Below, piece after piece: positions 35,959 to 45,717 of a stretch of DNA of 64,000 nt. The position numbers were made by a program, and so were the translations under genes. The notes beneath the pieces were generated by a model. That model searched no databases and had not been told where the DNA came from. It saw only the letters and a list, made by a program, of their open reading frames with translations. The stretch comes from Nitrospirota bacterium (GTDB taxonomy: Bacteria > Nitrospirota > Nitrospiria > Nitrospirales > Nitrospiraceae), in assembly GCA_018971525.1 (NCBI GenBank), contig JAGXAR010000005.1, forward strand, positions 39,010 through 103,009, written 5' to 3'. Each line of letters opens with the position of its first letter. Position 1 is the first letter of the stretch.

Positions 35959-37653
35959 GTGCCTGAACCGACTGGCGCTTCAAACTTTATCCGCGACATC
36001 GTGGCCGCCGATCACGCAGCCGGCAAGCATGGCGGGCGAGTCGTCACGCGTTTTCCACCTGAACCGAACGGCTATCTCCATATCGGCCACGCGAAATCCA
36101 TCTGCCTGAATTTCGGCATAGCACATGACACCCCGGGCGGCCTGTGCCACCTGCGATTCGACGACACCAATCCGACCACCGAAGATCCTGAATATGTCCG
36201 TGCAATCCAGGACGACGTCCGATGGCTAGGGTTCGACTGGCAGGATAAGATGTTTTTTGCTTCAGATTACTTCGAGCAGCTGTACGACTTTGCCGTCCGG
36301 CTGATCCGTAAGGGCAAAGCCTATGTCGATAACCTAACGGCCGAGGAGATGCGTGCCTATCGCGGCACACTGACTCAGCCGGGAAAGAACAGCCCCTCGC
36401 GCGATCGTTCCGTCGATGAAAATCTTGACCTCTTTCGACGGATGCGAACCGGGGAATTCGCCGACGGCACCCACGTCCTCCGAGCCAAGATCGACATGGC
36501 GTCACCCAATATCAATCTACGCGACCCAGTTCTCTATCGCATCAGGCATGAGACGCATTATCGAACCGGGAGGACTTGGTGCCTGTACCCGGCCTACGAC
36601 TATGCGCATCCCCTCTCGGACGCGCTCGAAGGGATCACGCACTCAATCTGCACCTTGGAATTTGAAGATCACCGGCCTCTCTACGATTGGGTCGTCGAAC
36701 AGGCTGAAGCGCCGCACCGGCCACAGCAGATCGAATTTGCTCGCTTGAACCTGACCTATACGGTCATGAGCAAACGGAAACTGCTCGAGTTGGTCGAAAA
36801 GAAACTGGTGAGCGGATGGGATGACCCACGACTGCCGACGATCAAAGGACTTCGCCGCCGCGGGTATACCCCAGAAGCAATTCGAGCCTTCTGCGACCAT
36901 ATCGGCGTAGCCAAGCGCGATGCCATCGTCGAGATGCAACTGCTCGAACACTTTATTCGCGAAGACCTGAACAAGCGAGTTCCCCGGGTTATGGCCGTGT
37001 TACGGCCGCTCAAAATCATCCTCGACAACTATCCCGAGGACCAGTTCGAAGAATTGGAAGCCGTCAACAATCCGGAGGATCCGTCTGCAGGGTCGAGAAA
37101 GGTCCACTTCTCACGCGTTCTCTATATTGAGCAAGACGATTTCCGTGAAGATCCGCCCAAGCAATTTTTCCGGCTCACCCCAGGACGCGAAGTGCGGCTC
37201 CGGTACGCCTACATCATCAAATGTATCCGGGTGACGAAAGATCCGCAGACCGGCGAGGTCATTGAACTCCGTTGCACCTACGACCCCACGACAAAGAGCG
37301 GCGCCTCCCACGAACAGCGCAAGGTCAAGGCCACCATTCATTGGGTCTCCGCGTCCCATGCTGTGAAGGCCGAAGTCCGTCTCTACAATCCCCTCTTGGT
37401 GACGGATCTGGCGAAGGTGCCGCCAGACCACGATTGGACGACTTATCTCAACCCTAACTCATTGGAACGAATCACGGGCTGCCTGGTTGAGCCAAGCTTG
37501 CGGCAAACAGTGCCCGGCACACGCTACCAATTCGAGCGCCTGGGATACTTCTGTACCGACTCAGATTCGGCCTCTGGCACACTGATATTCAACCGCACCG
37601 TGTCACTCAAAGACGCCTGGGCGAAGATCGAAAAAACTCACGCGAGCCGGTAA
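35959..37653 (+). CDS. glnS: Glutaminyl-tRNA synthetase
   Basis: 564 residues from a GTG, the normal size. Class I signatures are GYLHIGHAK and the KMSKS equivalent VMSKRKL. The glutamine-specific catalytic core ([49 protein letters not shown]) and the two C-terminal anticodon-binding beta barrels are all present. Direct charging of tRNA-Gln is therefore possible, and both tRNA-Gln genes lie 3 kb downstream. Confidence 0.97.
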   Translation: MPEPTGASNFIRDIVAADHAAGKHGGRVVTRFPPEPNGYLHIGHAKSICLNFGIAHDTPGGLCHLRFDDTNPTTEDPEYVRAIQDDVRWLGFDWQDKMFFASDYFEQLYDFAVRLIRKGKAYVDNLTAEEMRAYRGTLTQPGKNSPSRDRSVDENLDLFRRMRTGEFADGTHVLRAKIDMASPNINLRDPVLYRIRHETHYRTGRTWCLYPAYDYAHPLSDALEGITHSICTLEFEDHRPLYDWVVEQAEAPHRPQQIEFARLNLTYTVMSKRKLLELVEKKLVSGWDDPRLPTIKGLRRRGYTPEAIRAFCDHIGVAKRDAIVEMQLLEHFIREDLNKRVPRVMAVLRPLKIILDNYPEDQFEELEAVNNPEDPSAGSRKVHFSRVLYIEQDDFREDPPKQFFRLTPGREVRLRYAYIIKCIRVTKDPQTGEVIELRCTYDPTTKSGASHEQRKVKATIHWVSASHAVKAEVRLYNPLLVTDLAKVPPDHDWTTYLNPNSLERITGCLVEPSLRQTVPGTRYQFERLGYFCTDSDSASGTLIFNRTVSLKDAWAKIEKTHASR

Positions 37654-37796
37654 GAACCAGCCGGCTTCCCCTCTTTCGCTAGGACTCTCCCAGAACTTCC
37701 CTCTCTTTCCGCCACATTGAAGCCTCCTTTACAGACGCGGCATCCCTGCTACGCTTGAGGCAACTGGCGGAACCCAAGGACAGGAGCCATTTTACA

Positions 37797-38471
37797 GTGC
37801 CAATCATCACCAACATGAAGATCAAACGGGTCGTATGTCTATTGTTCCTCTCGGGAATGGTGGCCGGACCGACCATGGCGTCTCTTTCGCTGGCCACCAC
37901 CACCTCAAACGAGATTGAATCGAGCGCGACCGAAGCGGTGAAGGGTACGATCAACGACTTGATTCAAGTCCTCGATGACGAAACCTTGAAGCAACCGGAA
38001 CAGGCTGAAGAACGGCGGCATGAAATCGAAGAAATCATCAAACATCGCGTGGATTACGAGGAAATGGCGAGACGTGCACTGGGAGCCCCCTGGTCCACGC
38101 TTTCTCATCGGGACCAGCACGAGTTCGTTGACCTCTTCGTGCAGCTCCTTCGAGATACATTTGCCGGCCGCATCACCGAACACTCCGACGAACAAGTGGC
38201 CTTCCTGGGGGAACTTCGAGAGGATGCCTTTGCCGAAGTCAAAGCGCAAATGAAGGGACGGAAGATCGACACGCCGGTCGACTTTCGGCTGATTCACCGT
38301 GCGCACGAATGGCGGGTCTATGACGTGGTCATCGATGGAGCCAGCATCGTGAGCAATTACCGCTCACAATTCACCAGTATTATTCGTGACGTCTCGTACG
38401 TCGGACTGGTCAAGAAGATGAGACAGAAGGCGATCGCCATAAAGGTCTTCGAAAAATTTCCCGCGCCGTAA
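37797..38471 (+). CDS. MlaC/Ttg2D-type phospholipid-binding periplasmic protein
   Basis: 224 residues from a GTG at 37797 (GGAG nine nt upstream). After a short lead, MKIKRVVCLLFLSGMVAG begins a signal peptide that ends near SLA. The mature protein fits the toluene-tolerance/MlaC family: RHEIEEIIKHRVDYEEMARRALG, FVDLFVQLLRDTFAGRI, and the C-terminal WRVYDVVIDGASIVSNYRSQF. Such proteins shuttle phospholipids between the two membranes. The partner ABC and MCE genes are not in the window. Confidence 0.88.
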   Translation: MPIITNMKIKRVVCLLFLSGMVAGPTMASLSLATTTSNEIESSATEAVKGTINDLIQVLDDETLKQPEQAEERRHEIEEIIKHRVDYEEMARRALGAPWSTLSHRDQHEFVDLFVQLLRDTFAGRITEHSDEQVAFLGELREDAFAEVKAQMKGRKIDTPVDFRLIHRAHEWRVYDVVIDGASIVSNYRSQFTSIIRDVSYVGLVKKMRQKAIAIKVFEKFPAP

Positions 38472-38595
38472 CCCTCCCTCTGGCCATACACATACAGTTT
38501 CCATGTTTTGCTTTACCATACCTATGGGTTTGCTAGACTGGCCGGAGTAATGAGGTGCCGCCATACGAGGAACCTCGAACCGGATGGAGGACCAC

Positions 38596-38931
38596 ATGAT
38601 TGAGTGTCGAGAATATCCACGAATCCCGGTTGACATGCAGGTCTTCTTCTCCAGCACCAACAAGACAGACATCCGCGAAGGCACAATGTTCGATCTGTCC
38701 GTCAGGGGATGCGCCGTCACTAGCATGTCGCCGGTTCAGCCCGGTTCAGCGGTGAGAATCCTCATCAGGGCGACCGATCTGGGTTCGCCCATCACGATCG
38801 AGTCCGCCGCGGTCCGTTGGAGTGAGGGTGGGGAGTTTGGGGTCGAATTCCTCGGCCTCTCGGAGATCGATCAGCGCCGCCTGCACCGATTGCTGCAAAT
38901 CGCCGCCACAGACCAGATCCGTCTGAGTTGA
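38596..38931 (+). CDS. PilZ domain protein
   Basis: 111 residues from the ATG at 38596 with GGAGG five nt upstream. It is a single PilZ domain with the cyclic di-GMP motifs RxxxR (REYPR) and DxSxxG (DLSVRG) both intact. It is probably a stand-alone second-messenger effector. No neighbour indicates its target. Confidence 0.88.
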   Translation: MIECREYPRIPVDMQVFFSSTNKTDIREGTMFDLSVRGCAVTSMSPVQPGSAVRILIRATDLGSPITIESAAVRWSEGGEFGVEFLGLSEIDQRRLHRLLQIAATDQIRLS

Positions 38932-38964
38932 CGGCTGACCGATTCTCGTATTCAGCGTGGTACA

Positions 38965-39177
38965 ATGTCCGGCATGACCTGTCCCCTCTGTCACCAACCC
39001 AGCACCTGGGAAGGCAACCCTTGGCGCCCCTTCTGCTCTGAACGATGTCAAATGACCGACCTTGGCGCCTGGGCAGCGGAACGTTATCGCATACCAGGCC
39101 CCACCCTCACGATGGACACCTCTCTCCCTGATTCGATGGACGAGGACGACGGCACAGAGGCACAGCAAAACAGTTAA
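38965..39177 (+). CDS. yacG: Zinc-binding YacG-family protein (DNA gyrase inhibitor)
   Basis: 70 residues. The zinc site is CPLC near the N-terminus with CSERC further on (four Cys), preceded by the family's WRPF and followed by [15 protein letters not shown]. coli YacG binds and inhibits DNA gyrase. The acidic tail matches family members. The start could be this ATG or the ATG three codons later. Confidence 0.9.
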   Translation: MSGMTCPLCHQPSTWEGNPWRPFCSERCQMTDLGAWAAERYRIPGPTLTMDTSLPDSMDEDDGTEAQQNS

Positions 39178-39383
39178 GCCCAATAGTCCAGGAGCAGGTC
39201 GGCCACCTTCCCACAGAACGCAAGCTGCAATCCCCAGCCAATAGTTCCACTGGCGGCACGATACAACGACTGCGCAAGGCTCTGGTTGACGCTGGCCTCA
39301 TTCGCACGTTTCGTGGTTGGCAAGCCCACGGCATCTTGATATGGTCAAGGTCGAACTAGGCCCTCTCACAAGGAGTTCAAGCC

Positions 39384-40427
39384 ATGCTATCGACCCGAGG
39401 CTATGCTGCGATGACCGCCAAGGCTGCCCTGCAACCCTTCGTATTTGAGCGACGAGACCTGGGTCCTCATGACGTGCTCATCGCGATCACACATTGCGGT
39501 ATCTGCCACACGGATATTCATCAGGCCCGTGACGAATGGGGCGGCTCGATTTTCCCCATGGTGCCGGGACACGAAATTGTCGGCACGATTACGCAGATAG
39601 GGAGTGCGGTCAGGCAGTTCTCTATAGGCGAGACGGCCGGCGTCGGCTGCTTTGTGGATTCCTGCCGAACCTGCTCCGCCTGTCGTGAGGGATTGGAGCA
39701 ATATTGCGAAGCCGGCATGCTCCTCACTTACAGCGGCCGCGACAAAGACGGCAAGCCTACGCAAGGCGGTTACTCCACCCAGATTGTCGTGGATGAGAAT
39801 TACGTGCTGCGGATTCCCTCAGCCCTGTCGCCTGCCGGAACAGCCCCACTCTTGTGCGCGGGGATTACAACATATTCCCCGCTTCGCCACTGGGGCGTCG
39901 GCAAGTATCACAAACTTGCGGTGGTGGGATTGGGTGGACTGGGCCATATGGCGGTGAAAATCGCCAATGCGCTGGGAACCGAAGTGACCGTCTTGAGTAC
40001 CTCTGAAAGGAAGCGAAAAGATGCAGACCGGTTGGGCGCCTTCGACTTCGCCATTACCTCACAGCCCGAAACGTTTACACGACTACAGCGGCGCTTTGAC
40101 TTTATCCTTGATACCGTTTCAGCCCCGCACGACTATAACGCCTATGTGAACCTGCTCAGAACTGACGGGACCATGATTCTCGTGGGGGCCCCTGATAAGC
40201 CGACGCCACTGGCGCCGTTTCCGCTCATTCTGCATCGCCGCAGCATCGCCGGGTCGGTGATCGGTGGCATCCGCGAGACCCAGGAGATGCTCGACTTCTG
40301 CGCCACACACAAAATCGAGTCCGATATTGAATTGATTCCGATCCAACAAGTGAACGAAGCCTACGAGCGAGTTCTGCGCGGCGATGTTCGGTTTCGGTTT
40401 GTGATAGATCTGGAATCGATGAAGTGA
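39384..40427 (+). CDS. Zinc-dependent alcohol dehydrogenase (cinnamyl-alcohol type)
   Basis: 347 residues with AAGGAG ahead of the ATG. Catalytic zinc ligands are Cys and His in CGICHTD and GHEIVG, and the structural zinc site is CRTCSACREGLEQYC. The Rossmann motif is GLGGLGHMAVK. The overall wording (THCGICHTDIHQARDEWG, GYSTQIVVDE) is that of YahK/CAD-like NADPH-dependent aldehyde reductases. These usually reduce a broad range of aldehydes, so detoxification is the likeliest role. Confidence 0.92.
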   Translation: MLSTRGYAAMTAKAALQPFVFERRDLGPHDVLIAITHCGICHTDIHQARDEWGGSIFPMVPGHEIVGTITQIGSAVRQFSIGETAGVGCFVDSCRTCSACREGLEQYCEAGMLLTYSGRDKDGKPTQGGYSTQIVVDENYVLRIPSALSPAGTAPLLCAGITTYSPLRHWGVGKYHKLAVVGLGGLGHMAVKIANALGTEVTVLSTSERKRKDADRLGAFDFAITSQPETFTRLQRRFDFILDTVSAPHDYNAYVNLLRTDGTMILVGAPDKPTPLAPFPLILHRRSIAGSVIGGIRETQEMLDFCATHKIESDIELIPIQQVNEAYERVLRGDVRFRFVIDLESMK

Positions 40428-40507
40428 GTGTTCTGGTGTAGTCAAGCGCCGGCAGGCAGAAGAACAACGAGCTTTGAAGTTGGTGGGAGTGCGGACGGTC
40501 GGAAAAA

Positions 40508-40581
40508 TGGCTGGGGGACTAGGAATCGAACCTAGGTAGCCGGCTCCAAAGGCCGGCGTCCTACCGCTAGACGATCCCCCA
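40508..40581 (-). tRNA. tRNA-Gln (anticodon TTG)
   Basis: Acceptor TGGGGGA pairs with TCCCCCA, discriminator G, CCA encoded. The anticodon stem CCGGC/GCCGG encloses loop CTTTGGA, so the anticodon is TTG. It is the first of two tandem tRNA-Gln genes. Confidence 0.96.
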
Positions 40582-40634
40582 GCGCGGTACGGAACCGAGG
40601 CGTAGATCTGAGAGTACGGCGCAGGAAAGATTAT

Positions 40635-40708
40635 TGGCTGGGGGACTAGGAATCGAACCTAGGTAGTCAGATCCAGAGACTGACGTCCTACCGCTAGACG
40701 ATCCCCCA
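40635..40708 (-). tRNA. tRNA-Gln (anticodon CTG)
   Basis: Identical to the neighbouring tRNA-Gln outside the 17-nt anticodon arm. Here the arm is TCAGT-CTCTGGA-TCTGA, giving anticodon CTG, with a U-U opposition at the base pair next to the loop (31-39). CCA is encoded. Confidence 0.94.
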
Positions 40709-40779
40709 ACCGACGCCCACAGTAATATACGGCTCTCGGTTTCGTCAAGATCGGTGCTGATTTTGAGACAGGAACTGCC

Positions 40780-42195
40780 TCACGCGCGGAAGGCCCGTTC
40801 GATCCCCAGGCGGAGGCGAAACAACGTCCGGTCTCGCCCCAACACCTCTATTACTTCGAAGAGGCCAGGGCTGGCCGTACGACCGGTCAGGGCAACCCGG
40901 ACCGGCTGGGCCAGCTGCCCCATCTTCACCCCCTCCTCCTCAACCAGCTGCTTGAAGGCCTCTTCCCATTGCTGTTTTGAGAAAGCAGGGAAAGCCTCGA
41001 AGCGAGTGAGCAACTTACCGAGAATCGGTGCGATGGCCGGCGTCAAAAATTTCTTCGCCGCCTCTTCGTCAAACGTCACAGCCTGCCCAAAATACGGCCT
41101 CACCCAATCGACCATCTCCACGAGCGTCTTCGCCCGTTCCTTCACGAGGACAACGAGTTGCGCGAGCCAGCCGGCCGAGACAGCCTGGACTTCGTCTTTT
41201 AATCCAGCAGCTTCCAAGAGGGGCACAAGCGCCTGAACGACCTGGGCCGGCGGACTGATTTTGATATGCTCAGCATTCACCCAGAGGAGTTTCTCGGGAT
41301 TGAACACTGCTGCGGACGTTTGAACGTTCTTCCATGAGAATTTCTCGACCAGCTCCTGGCGAGTGAAGATTTCCTGGTCTCCGTATGACCACCCGAGCCG
41401 AACGAGATAATTCACCATAGCATCCGGCAGGTACCCCATATCTTTATAGGCCATGATCGAGGTGGCCCCATGCCGCTTCGAAAGGCGGGCTTTGTCCGAG
41501 CCCAGAATCATCGGCAGATGCCCGAACTGAGGGACTGGAAACCCAAGAGCTTGGAAGATCGGGACCTGCCGCGGCGTGTTGGTCAGGTGATCGTCTCCCC
41601 GCACCACGTGGGTAATGTTCATCAGCGCATCATCGACAACCACTGAAAAGTTGTACGTCGGGTAGCCGTTCGACCGGAGAATGATCAGATCGTCCTGCAC
41701 ATTGTTATCGAAAACGATCTTGCCCTTGATGAGATCGTCAACAACCGTCTCTCCCTCTTGCGGAGCCTTGAAGCGCAGGGCCGCGTCGCCGGCCGGATTT
41801 GTGAGGCCACGATCACGGCAACGGCCGTCGTATTTCGGCGACAGCCCCTTGGCCTCGGCTTCCTTACGCCGCGCGTCGAGTTCTTCCGCTTTACAGACGC
41901 ACCAATAGGCCTGCCCTTTCTCAAGAAGCTGCACCGCATGACTGCGATAGAGATCCATGCGCTCGGTCTGACGGAAAGGGCCCTCGTCCCAATCGAGCCC
42001 AACCCACTTCAACCCCTCAAGAATGGCCTGGATCGACTCGTCTGTCGAGCGGCTCTGGTCCGTGTCTTCGATACGGAGGACAAACGTGCCATTCTGCTGG
42101 CGGGCAAACAGCCAATTGAACAGCGCCGTGCGAACACCACCGATATGGAGAAATCCCGTTGGGCTGGGCGCGAACCTGACCCTGACTTGACTCAT
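40780..42195 (-). CDS. gltX: Glutamyl-tRNA synthetase
   Basis: 471 residues from the ATG at 42195; the frame continues upstream but without family sequence. Class I motifs are FAPSPTGFLHIGG and ARLSKRHG. The Glu-specific RIEDTDQSRS and the RGDDHLTNT segment are present, and the C-terminal all-helical anticodon-binding domain is complete. The zinc-binding Cys cluster of some GltX is reduced to CVCK. Transcribed toward the tandem tRNA-Gln genes. Confidence 0.97.
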   Translation of the reverse strand: MSQVRVRFAPSPTGFLHIGGVRTALFNWLFARQQNGTFVLRIEDTDQSRSTDESIQAILEGLKWVGLDWDEGPFRQTERMDLYRSHAVQLLEKGQAYWCVCKAEELDARRKEAEAKGLSPKYDGRCRDRGLTNPAGDAALRFKAPQEGETVVDDLIKGKIVFDNNVQDDLIILRSNGYPTYNFSVVVDDALMNITHVVRGDDHLTNTPRQVPIFQALGFPVPQFGHLPMILGSDKARLSKRHGATSIMAYKDMGYLPDAMVNYLVRLGWSYGDQEIFTRQELVEKFSWKNVQTSAAVFNPEKLLWVNAEHIKISPPAQVVQALVPLLEAAGLKDEVQAVSAGWLAQLVVLVKERAKTLVEMVDWVRPYFGQAVTFDEEAAKKFLTPAIAPILGKLLTRFEAFPAFSKQQWEEAFKQLVEEEGVKMGQLAQPVRVALTGRTASPGLFEVIEVLGRDRTLFRLRLGIERAFRA

Positions 42196-42328
42196 TAGGA
42201 TGACCCTGTGTTGTTGGAGAAATGGTCGGTATCTATACCATGTGGGGAAAAGTGTTGTACAGAATCGGCTGTTGCGCACCCTTTCCTCTGGAGTGGCCTT
42301 CTGGTAAGAGAGCAAGAGGGAGATCGCT

Positions 42329-43033
42329 ATGGCAGAACTCACACAACCGGCAACGGTCCTCTCGATCACGGATCTCACGCCCCACGTTCGCCAATTGGTT
42401 CCGCTAGCCAAGACCCGGAAAATCCTATTCCAGCCAGGTCAGTGGGTCTCCTTGCAGCTACCGGTCGGCATCAAACCACCCCTCAATCGCGCCTACTCAA
42501 TTGCAGAACCTCCCTCCCCTGCCGGACAGCTCACTCTGGTGTTCGATCGAGTCCCCAATGGAATTGGGTCGAGCTATCTCTACGGGCTCAAGCCCGGCGA
42601 TGAACTGCTGCTGTCCGGCCCCTATGGAAACTTCCTATTGCCACTCTCACTCGATCGAGAGCTGCTTCTCGTCAGTCGCTATACCGGTTTGGTGCCGATC
42701 CACTGCATGTTGAAACATCTGGCGGCATCAGGCGCACTGCCACAGTCCACCCTGATTGCAGTCGGTCCAGCTGGCGATGAACTGCTCTACCACGATGAGC
42801 TCTTCGCCTTAGCCGCGCAACATCCCTCATTCCGATATACGCCGGTGGCGGTGAATGGTACGGACCAGGAGATTGTCGAGGCGGTCCTGAAACTGCTTCG
42901 CCCCCTCGTTACAGGCAGATCGAAAGTGATGCCATTACTCAGTGGGGTCAAGGGATTCGTACGACCATTGCGGGCTTATCTCATGGAGGCAGGATACGAT
43001 CGGAAAGAAGTGAAAACTGAAACCTACGACTAG
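42329..43033 (+). CDS. Ferredoxin-NADP reductase-type flavoprotein
   Basis: 234 residues with GAGGGAG ahead of the ATG. The N-terminal barrel carries the FAD motif RAYSIAEPP (RxYS) and the GPYGNF loop. The C-terminal nucleotide-binding half starts LLLVSRYTGLVPI, where most family members have a GTGxAP; the first Gly is Arg here, so NAD(P) binding may be altered. It has no iron-sulfur domain of its own. Its 3' end overlaps that of the 2Fe-2S ferredoxin gene by 4 nt on the other strand, and the ferredoxin could be its partner. Confidence 0.85.
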   Translation: MAELTQPATVLSITDLTPHVRQLVPLAKTRKILFQPGQWVSLQLPVGIKPPLNRAYSIAEPPSPAGQLTLVFDRVPNGIGSSYLYGLKPGDELLLSGPYGNFLLPLSLDRELLLVSRYTGLVPIHCMLKHLAASGALPQSTLIAVGPAGDELLYHDELFALAAQHPSFRYTPVAVNGTDQEIVEAVLKLLRPLVTGRSKVMPLLSGVKGFVRPLRAYLMEAGYDRKEVKTETYD

Positions 43034-43446
43034 TGCCCTTCCCTCACCAGATTCTTGTTCACGGCCGGAATCTCGACCACAATATCCTTCGTGCCATTCG
43101 GCACACATTGGCAACCAAGCCGTGACTGCAACGTGGTGATCGGCGCTTCCTCCAGCTGATCGAATTCATCGTCTGTGCCTTCGTTACAGCTCTCAAGCCC
43201 CTGTTTCACGATCACGTGGCAGGTCGAACAGGCACAGACACCTCCACAGACATGTTCCAACCCAACCCCATTGCCCATCGCCACATCCAAAAGACTCCCC
43301 GGGAGTCCCGTCGGGCCGTAGGGAATCTTGGCTGGATCGACCTCAACCTTCGTTACCACACCGTCAGGTGCGATGAATGTGACTGTATAGGCTCGATGAG
43401 GAAGCTCGTAGTCAGCTTTTTCAATATAGGGATTGGTCCCGCCCAT
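43030..43446 (-). CDS. fdx: [2Fe-2S] ferredoxin, ISC/adrenodoxin type
   Basis: 138 residues with AAAGGA ahead of the ATG. The cluster ligands follow the ISC ferredoxin spacing: C-x5-C-x2-C in CGGVCACSTC and a fourth Cys in the C-terminal RLGCQC. This ferredoxin supplies electrons for cluster assembly by IscU and IscS. It is divergent from iscR, unlike in E. coli where fdx follows hscA, so the shared intergenic region may control both directions. Confidence 0.93.
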   Translation of the reverse strand: MGGTNPYIEKADYELPHRAYTVTFIAPDGVVTKVEVDPAKIPYGPTGLPGSLLDVAMGNGVGLEHVCGGVCACSTCHVIVKQGLESCNEGTDDEFDQLEEAPITTLQSRLGCQCVPNGTKDIVVEIPAVNKNLVREGH

Positions 43447-43491
43447 TATGTCCGTTCCTTTCTCAACCCGATTCAGCCTTATTTCCCGCTG

Positions 43492-43521
43492 TTGACAGTC
43501 CGGAAACCTGCGTGCTATTGT
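43492..43521 (+). promoter_or_regulatory. Promoter of the isc operon
   Basis: TTGACA (43492-43497) and TATTGT (43516-43521) are 18 nt apart. The predicted start (~43528) falls inside the first palindromic operator. Confidence 0.65.
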
Positions 43522-43525
43522 TAGT

Positions 43526-43542
43526 CCGACCTTATTGATCGG
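43526..43542. promoter_or_regulatory. IscR-type operator 1
   Basis: A 17-bp palindrome, CCGACC-N5-GATCGG. It overlaps the predicted transcription start of iscR, a position suited to repression. Confidence 0.55.
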
Positions 43543-43557
43543 AGATCATTATAGTCT

Positions 43558-43574
43558 CCGACCTTGAAGATCGG
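43558..43574. promoter_or_regulatory. IscR-type operator 2
   Basis: A second copy of the palindrome (CCGACC-N5-GATCGG) exactly 32 bp, about three helical turns, after the first, ending nine nt before the iscR ATG. Same-face binding of two dimers is suggested. Confidence 0.55.
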
Positions 43575-43582
43575 CAATAGCA

Positions 43583-44056
43583 ATGTTGAAGATTTCGAAA
43601 AAAGCAGATTATGCCCTCATGGCCCTTCAGCACATCGCTGCTGCCCAGTTCGGCGATATGATGCCCGGTCGCGTGGTGAACACGAAGGAGATCGCCGAGG
43701 AATATAACATCCCCCTCGAGCTGCTGGCCAAAGTGCTCCAGACCCTTGCCAAGAATGCACTGATCGAGAGCCACAACGGTCCGAAAGGCGGGTACGTGCT
43801 GGCCCGACGTGCGCACCAGATTACGATCGCGCAAATTCTCGAAAGCATCGAAGGCCCCCTGGGTATCACCGATTGTTCTCACGAAAAGGATGGAGAGTTC
43901 TGCATGCAGCGCGAGCATTGCAACATCCGCACACCGCTCTTGAAAGTCCAGGACAGCATCGCCCAATTGCTCAATAACATGACCCTGCAAGACATGATGG
44001 GTGGCACACCCCTCATTACGATTCAGTCTCCCACGGCACAAGGAGTTGAACGATGA
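43583..44056 (+). CDS. iscR: Rrf2-family iron-sulfur cluster regulator
   Basis: 157 residues. The winged helix opens with [13 protein letters not shown]; the recognition region includes [14 protein letters not shown] and the wing [10 protein letters not shown]. Three Cys (98, 107, 113) in [10 protein letters not shown]...EHC fit the [2Fe-2S] ligands of IscR. It should repress the operon when loaded with a cluster. The last codons overlap iscS by 4 nt (ATGA). No strong ribosome site precedes the ATG, and the second operator occupies that stretch. Confidence 0.94.
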   Translation: MLKISKKADYALMALQHIAAAQFGDMMPGRVVNTKEIAEEYNIPLELLAKVLQTLAKNALIESHNGPKGGYVLARRAHQITIAQILESIEGPLGITDCSHEKDGEFCMQREHCNIRTPLLKVQDSIAQLLNNMTLQDMMGGTPLITIQSPTAQGVER

Positions 44057-45270
44057 AACTTCCGATTTTCTTGGACAACCATTCCACTACACCGATGGAT
44101 CCACGCGTATTGGAAACCATGCTCCCCTACTTCGTCGAGAAATTCGGGAACGCGGCCAGCCGCAACCACGCCTTCGGGTGGGCCGCGGAGGAAGCCGTCG
44201 AAAACGCCCGGAAGCAGATCGCGAAGCTGATCAAGGCCGATCCGAAAGAGATCGTCTTCACGAGCGGCGCCACCGAGTCGGACAACCTCGCGATCAAGGG
44301 CGTGCTGGAAATGTACAGGGAGAAGGGCGACCACATTATTACGTCGTCCACCGAACATCGCGCCGTGCTCGACACCGTCAAAGTGTTGGAGGGTAAGGGC
44401 AAAGCGACAGCCTCCTATCTCCCCGTCGATAAATTCGGGATGGTGAGTCCCGAGGATGTGCGGAATGCGATTACAGAGAAGACCATCCTCATCTCGGTGA
44501 TGTTGGCGAACAATGAAATCGGCACGATCAACCCCGTCAAAGAGATCGGCAAGATCGCCAAGGAAAAGGGCATCCTCTTTCACTGCGATGCGACGCAAGG
44601 CGTCGGTAAGATCCCGGTCGATGTGCAGGACATGGGCATCGATCTGATGTCGTTCTCGGCCCACAAGATGTACGGACCCAAGGGGGTCGGGGCGCTCTAC
44701 GTGAGAAAGAAGAATCCTCGAGTTCGCATCGTGGCGCAAATGGACGGCGGTGGACACGAACGCGGGATGCGCTCAGGAACGCTTCCGGTGCCCTTAATCG
44801 TGGGATTCGGGAAGGCCTGCGAACTCTGCGAGCAGGAGATGGCCAAGGACACCGTACGGTTGATTGCGATGCGCGATCGACTGGAAGCCAGTATCATGAA
44901 GGCCCTCGAAGAAAGCTATCTGAACGGCCATCCGACCAATCGGCTCCCCGGCAATCTCAATATCTCCTTCGCCTATGTGGAAGGTGAGTCATTGCTGATG
45001 GGCATGAAGGATATCGCCCTCTCGTCCGGTTCGGCCTGTACCTCGGCTACATTGGAACCCTCCTACGTGCTCCGCGCGTTGGGGGTCGGGACGGAACTGG
45101 CACACTCCTCGATTCGCTTCGGTCTGGGCCGCTTCAACACGGACGATGAGATTGACTATACGATCAAGAAGGTTATTGAAATCGTCACCAAATTACGCGA
45201 AATGTCCCCGCTGTACGAGATGGCAAAAGAAGGCGTCGATTTGAAATCAGTCCAATGGGCTGCCCACTGA
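44053..45270 (+). CDS. iscS: Cysteine desulfurase
   Basis: 405 residues, normal for IscS. The PLP enzyme removes sulfur from cysteine for cluster assembly and tRNA thiolation. PLP Lys205 is in SAHKMYGP, the persulfide Cys329 in SGSACTSA, and the group I desulfurase N-terminus [10 protein letters not shown] is present. It overlaps iscR and is followed by iscU after 27 nt. Confidence 0.97.
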   Translation: MKLPIFLDNHSTTPMDPRVLETMLPYFVEKFGNAASRNHAFGWAAEEAVENARKQIAKLIKADPKEIVFTSGATESDNLAIKGVLEMYREKGDHIITSSTEHRAVLDTVKVLEGKGKATASYLPVDKFGMVSPEDVRNAITEKTILISVMLANNEIGTINPVKEIGKIAKEKGILFHCDATQGVGKIPVDVQDMGIDLMSFSAHKMYGPKGVGALYVRKKNPRVRIVAQMDGGGHERGMRSGTLPVPLIVGFGKACELCEQEMAKDTVRLIAMRDRLEASIMKALEESYLNGHPTNRLPGNLNISFAYVEGESLLMGMKDIALSSGSACTSATLEPSYVLRALGVGTELAHSSIRFGLGRFNTDDEIDYTIKKVIEIVTKLREMSPLYEMAKEGVDLKSVQWAAH

Positions 45271-45297
45271 CCAGGATAGTCAAGAGGAGGATGAACC

Positions 45298-45696
45298 ATG
45301 GCCTACAGTGACAAAGTCGTTGATCATTTCAATAATCCCCGCAACATGGGGAGCTTCAAGAAAGATGAGGAAGGGGTCGGCACCGGCATGGTCGGAGCCC
45401 CGGAGTGCGGCGACGTGATGAAGCTTCAGATCAAGGTGCAGAACGATACGATCGTGGACGCGAAGTTCAAGACCTTCGGCTGCGGGTCCGCGATCGCCAG
45501 CTCGAGCCTGGCCACCGAGTGGTTGAAAGGCAAGACGATCGAAGAAGCCCAGAAAATCAAGAACACCGACATCGTGCAGGAGCTGAACCTGCCGCCCGTG
45601 AAGATCCATTGCTCCGTGCTCGCCGAGGATGCCATCAAGGCCGCCCTCGCGGACTACCAGAAGAAAGCCGACGGGACACTGACCAACGCGAAGTAA
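45298..45696 (+). CDS. iscU: Iron-sulfur cluster scaffold
   Basis: 132 residues with GAGGAGG ahead of the ATG. The three cluster Cys are C37, C62 and C105 (ECGDVM, FGCGSA, IHCSVL), with the Asp after the first Cys-Gly as in all IscU. The LPPVKIHC loop that HscA recognises is also present, consistent with hscBA in this operon. Confidence 0.97.
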   Translation: MAYSDKVVDHFNNPRNMGSFKKDEEGVGTGMVGAPECGDVMKLQIKVQNDTIVDAKFKTFGCGSAIASSSLATEWLKGKTIEEAQKIKNTDIVQELNLPPVKIHCSVLAEDAIKAALADYQKKADGTLTNAK

Positions 45697-45717
45697 CGTG
45701 AATAAAGGGAGTGCGCC

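Noticed and set aside
39180..39360. A protein-like frame after yacG ending GWQAHGILIWSRSN
   Set aside because: There is no in-frame ATG, GTG or TTG start and no ribosome site. It may be a remnant, but it cannot be supported as a gene.
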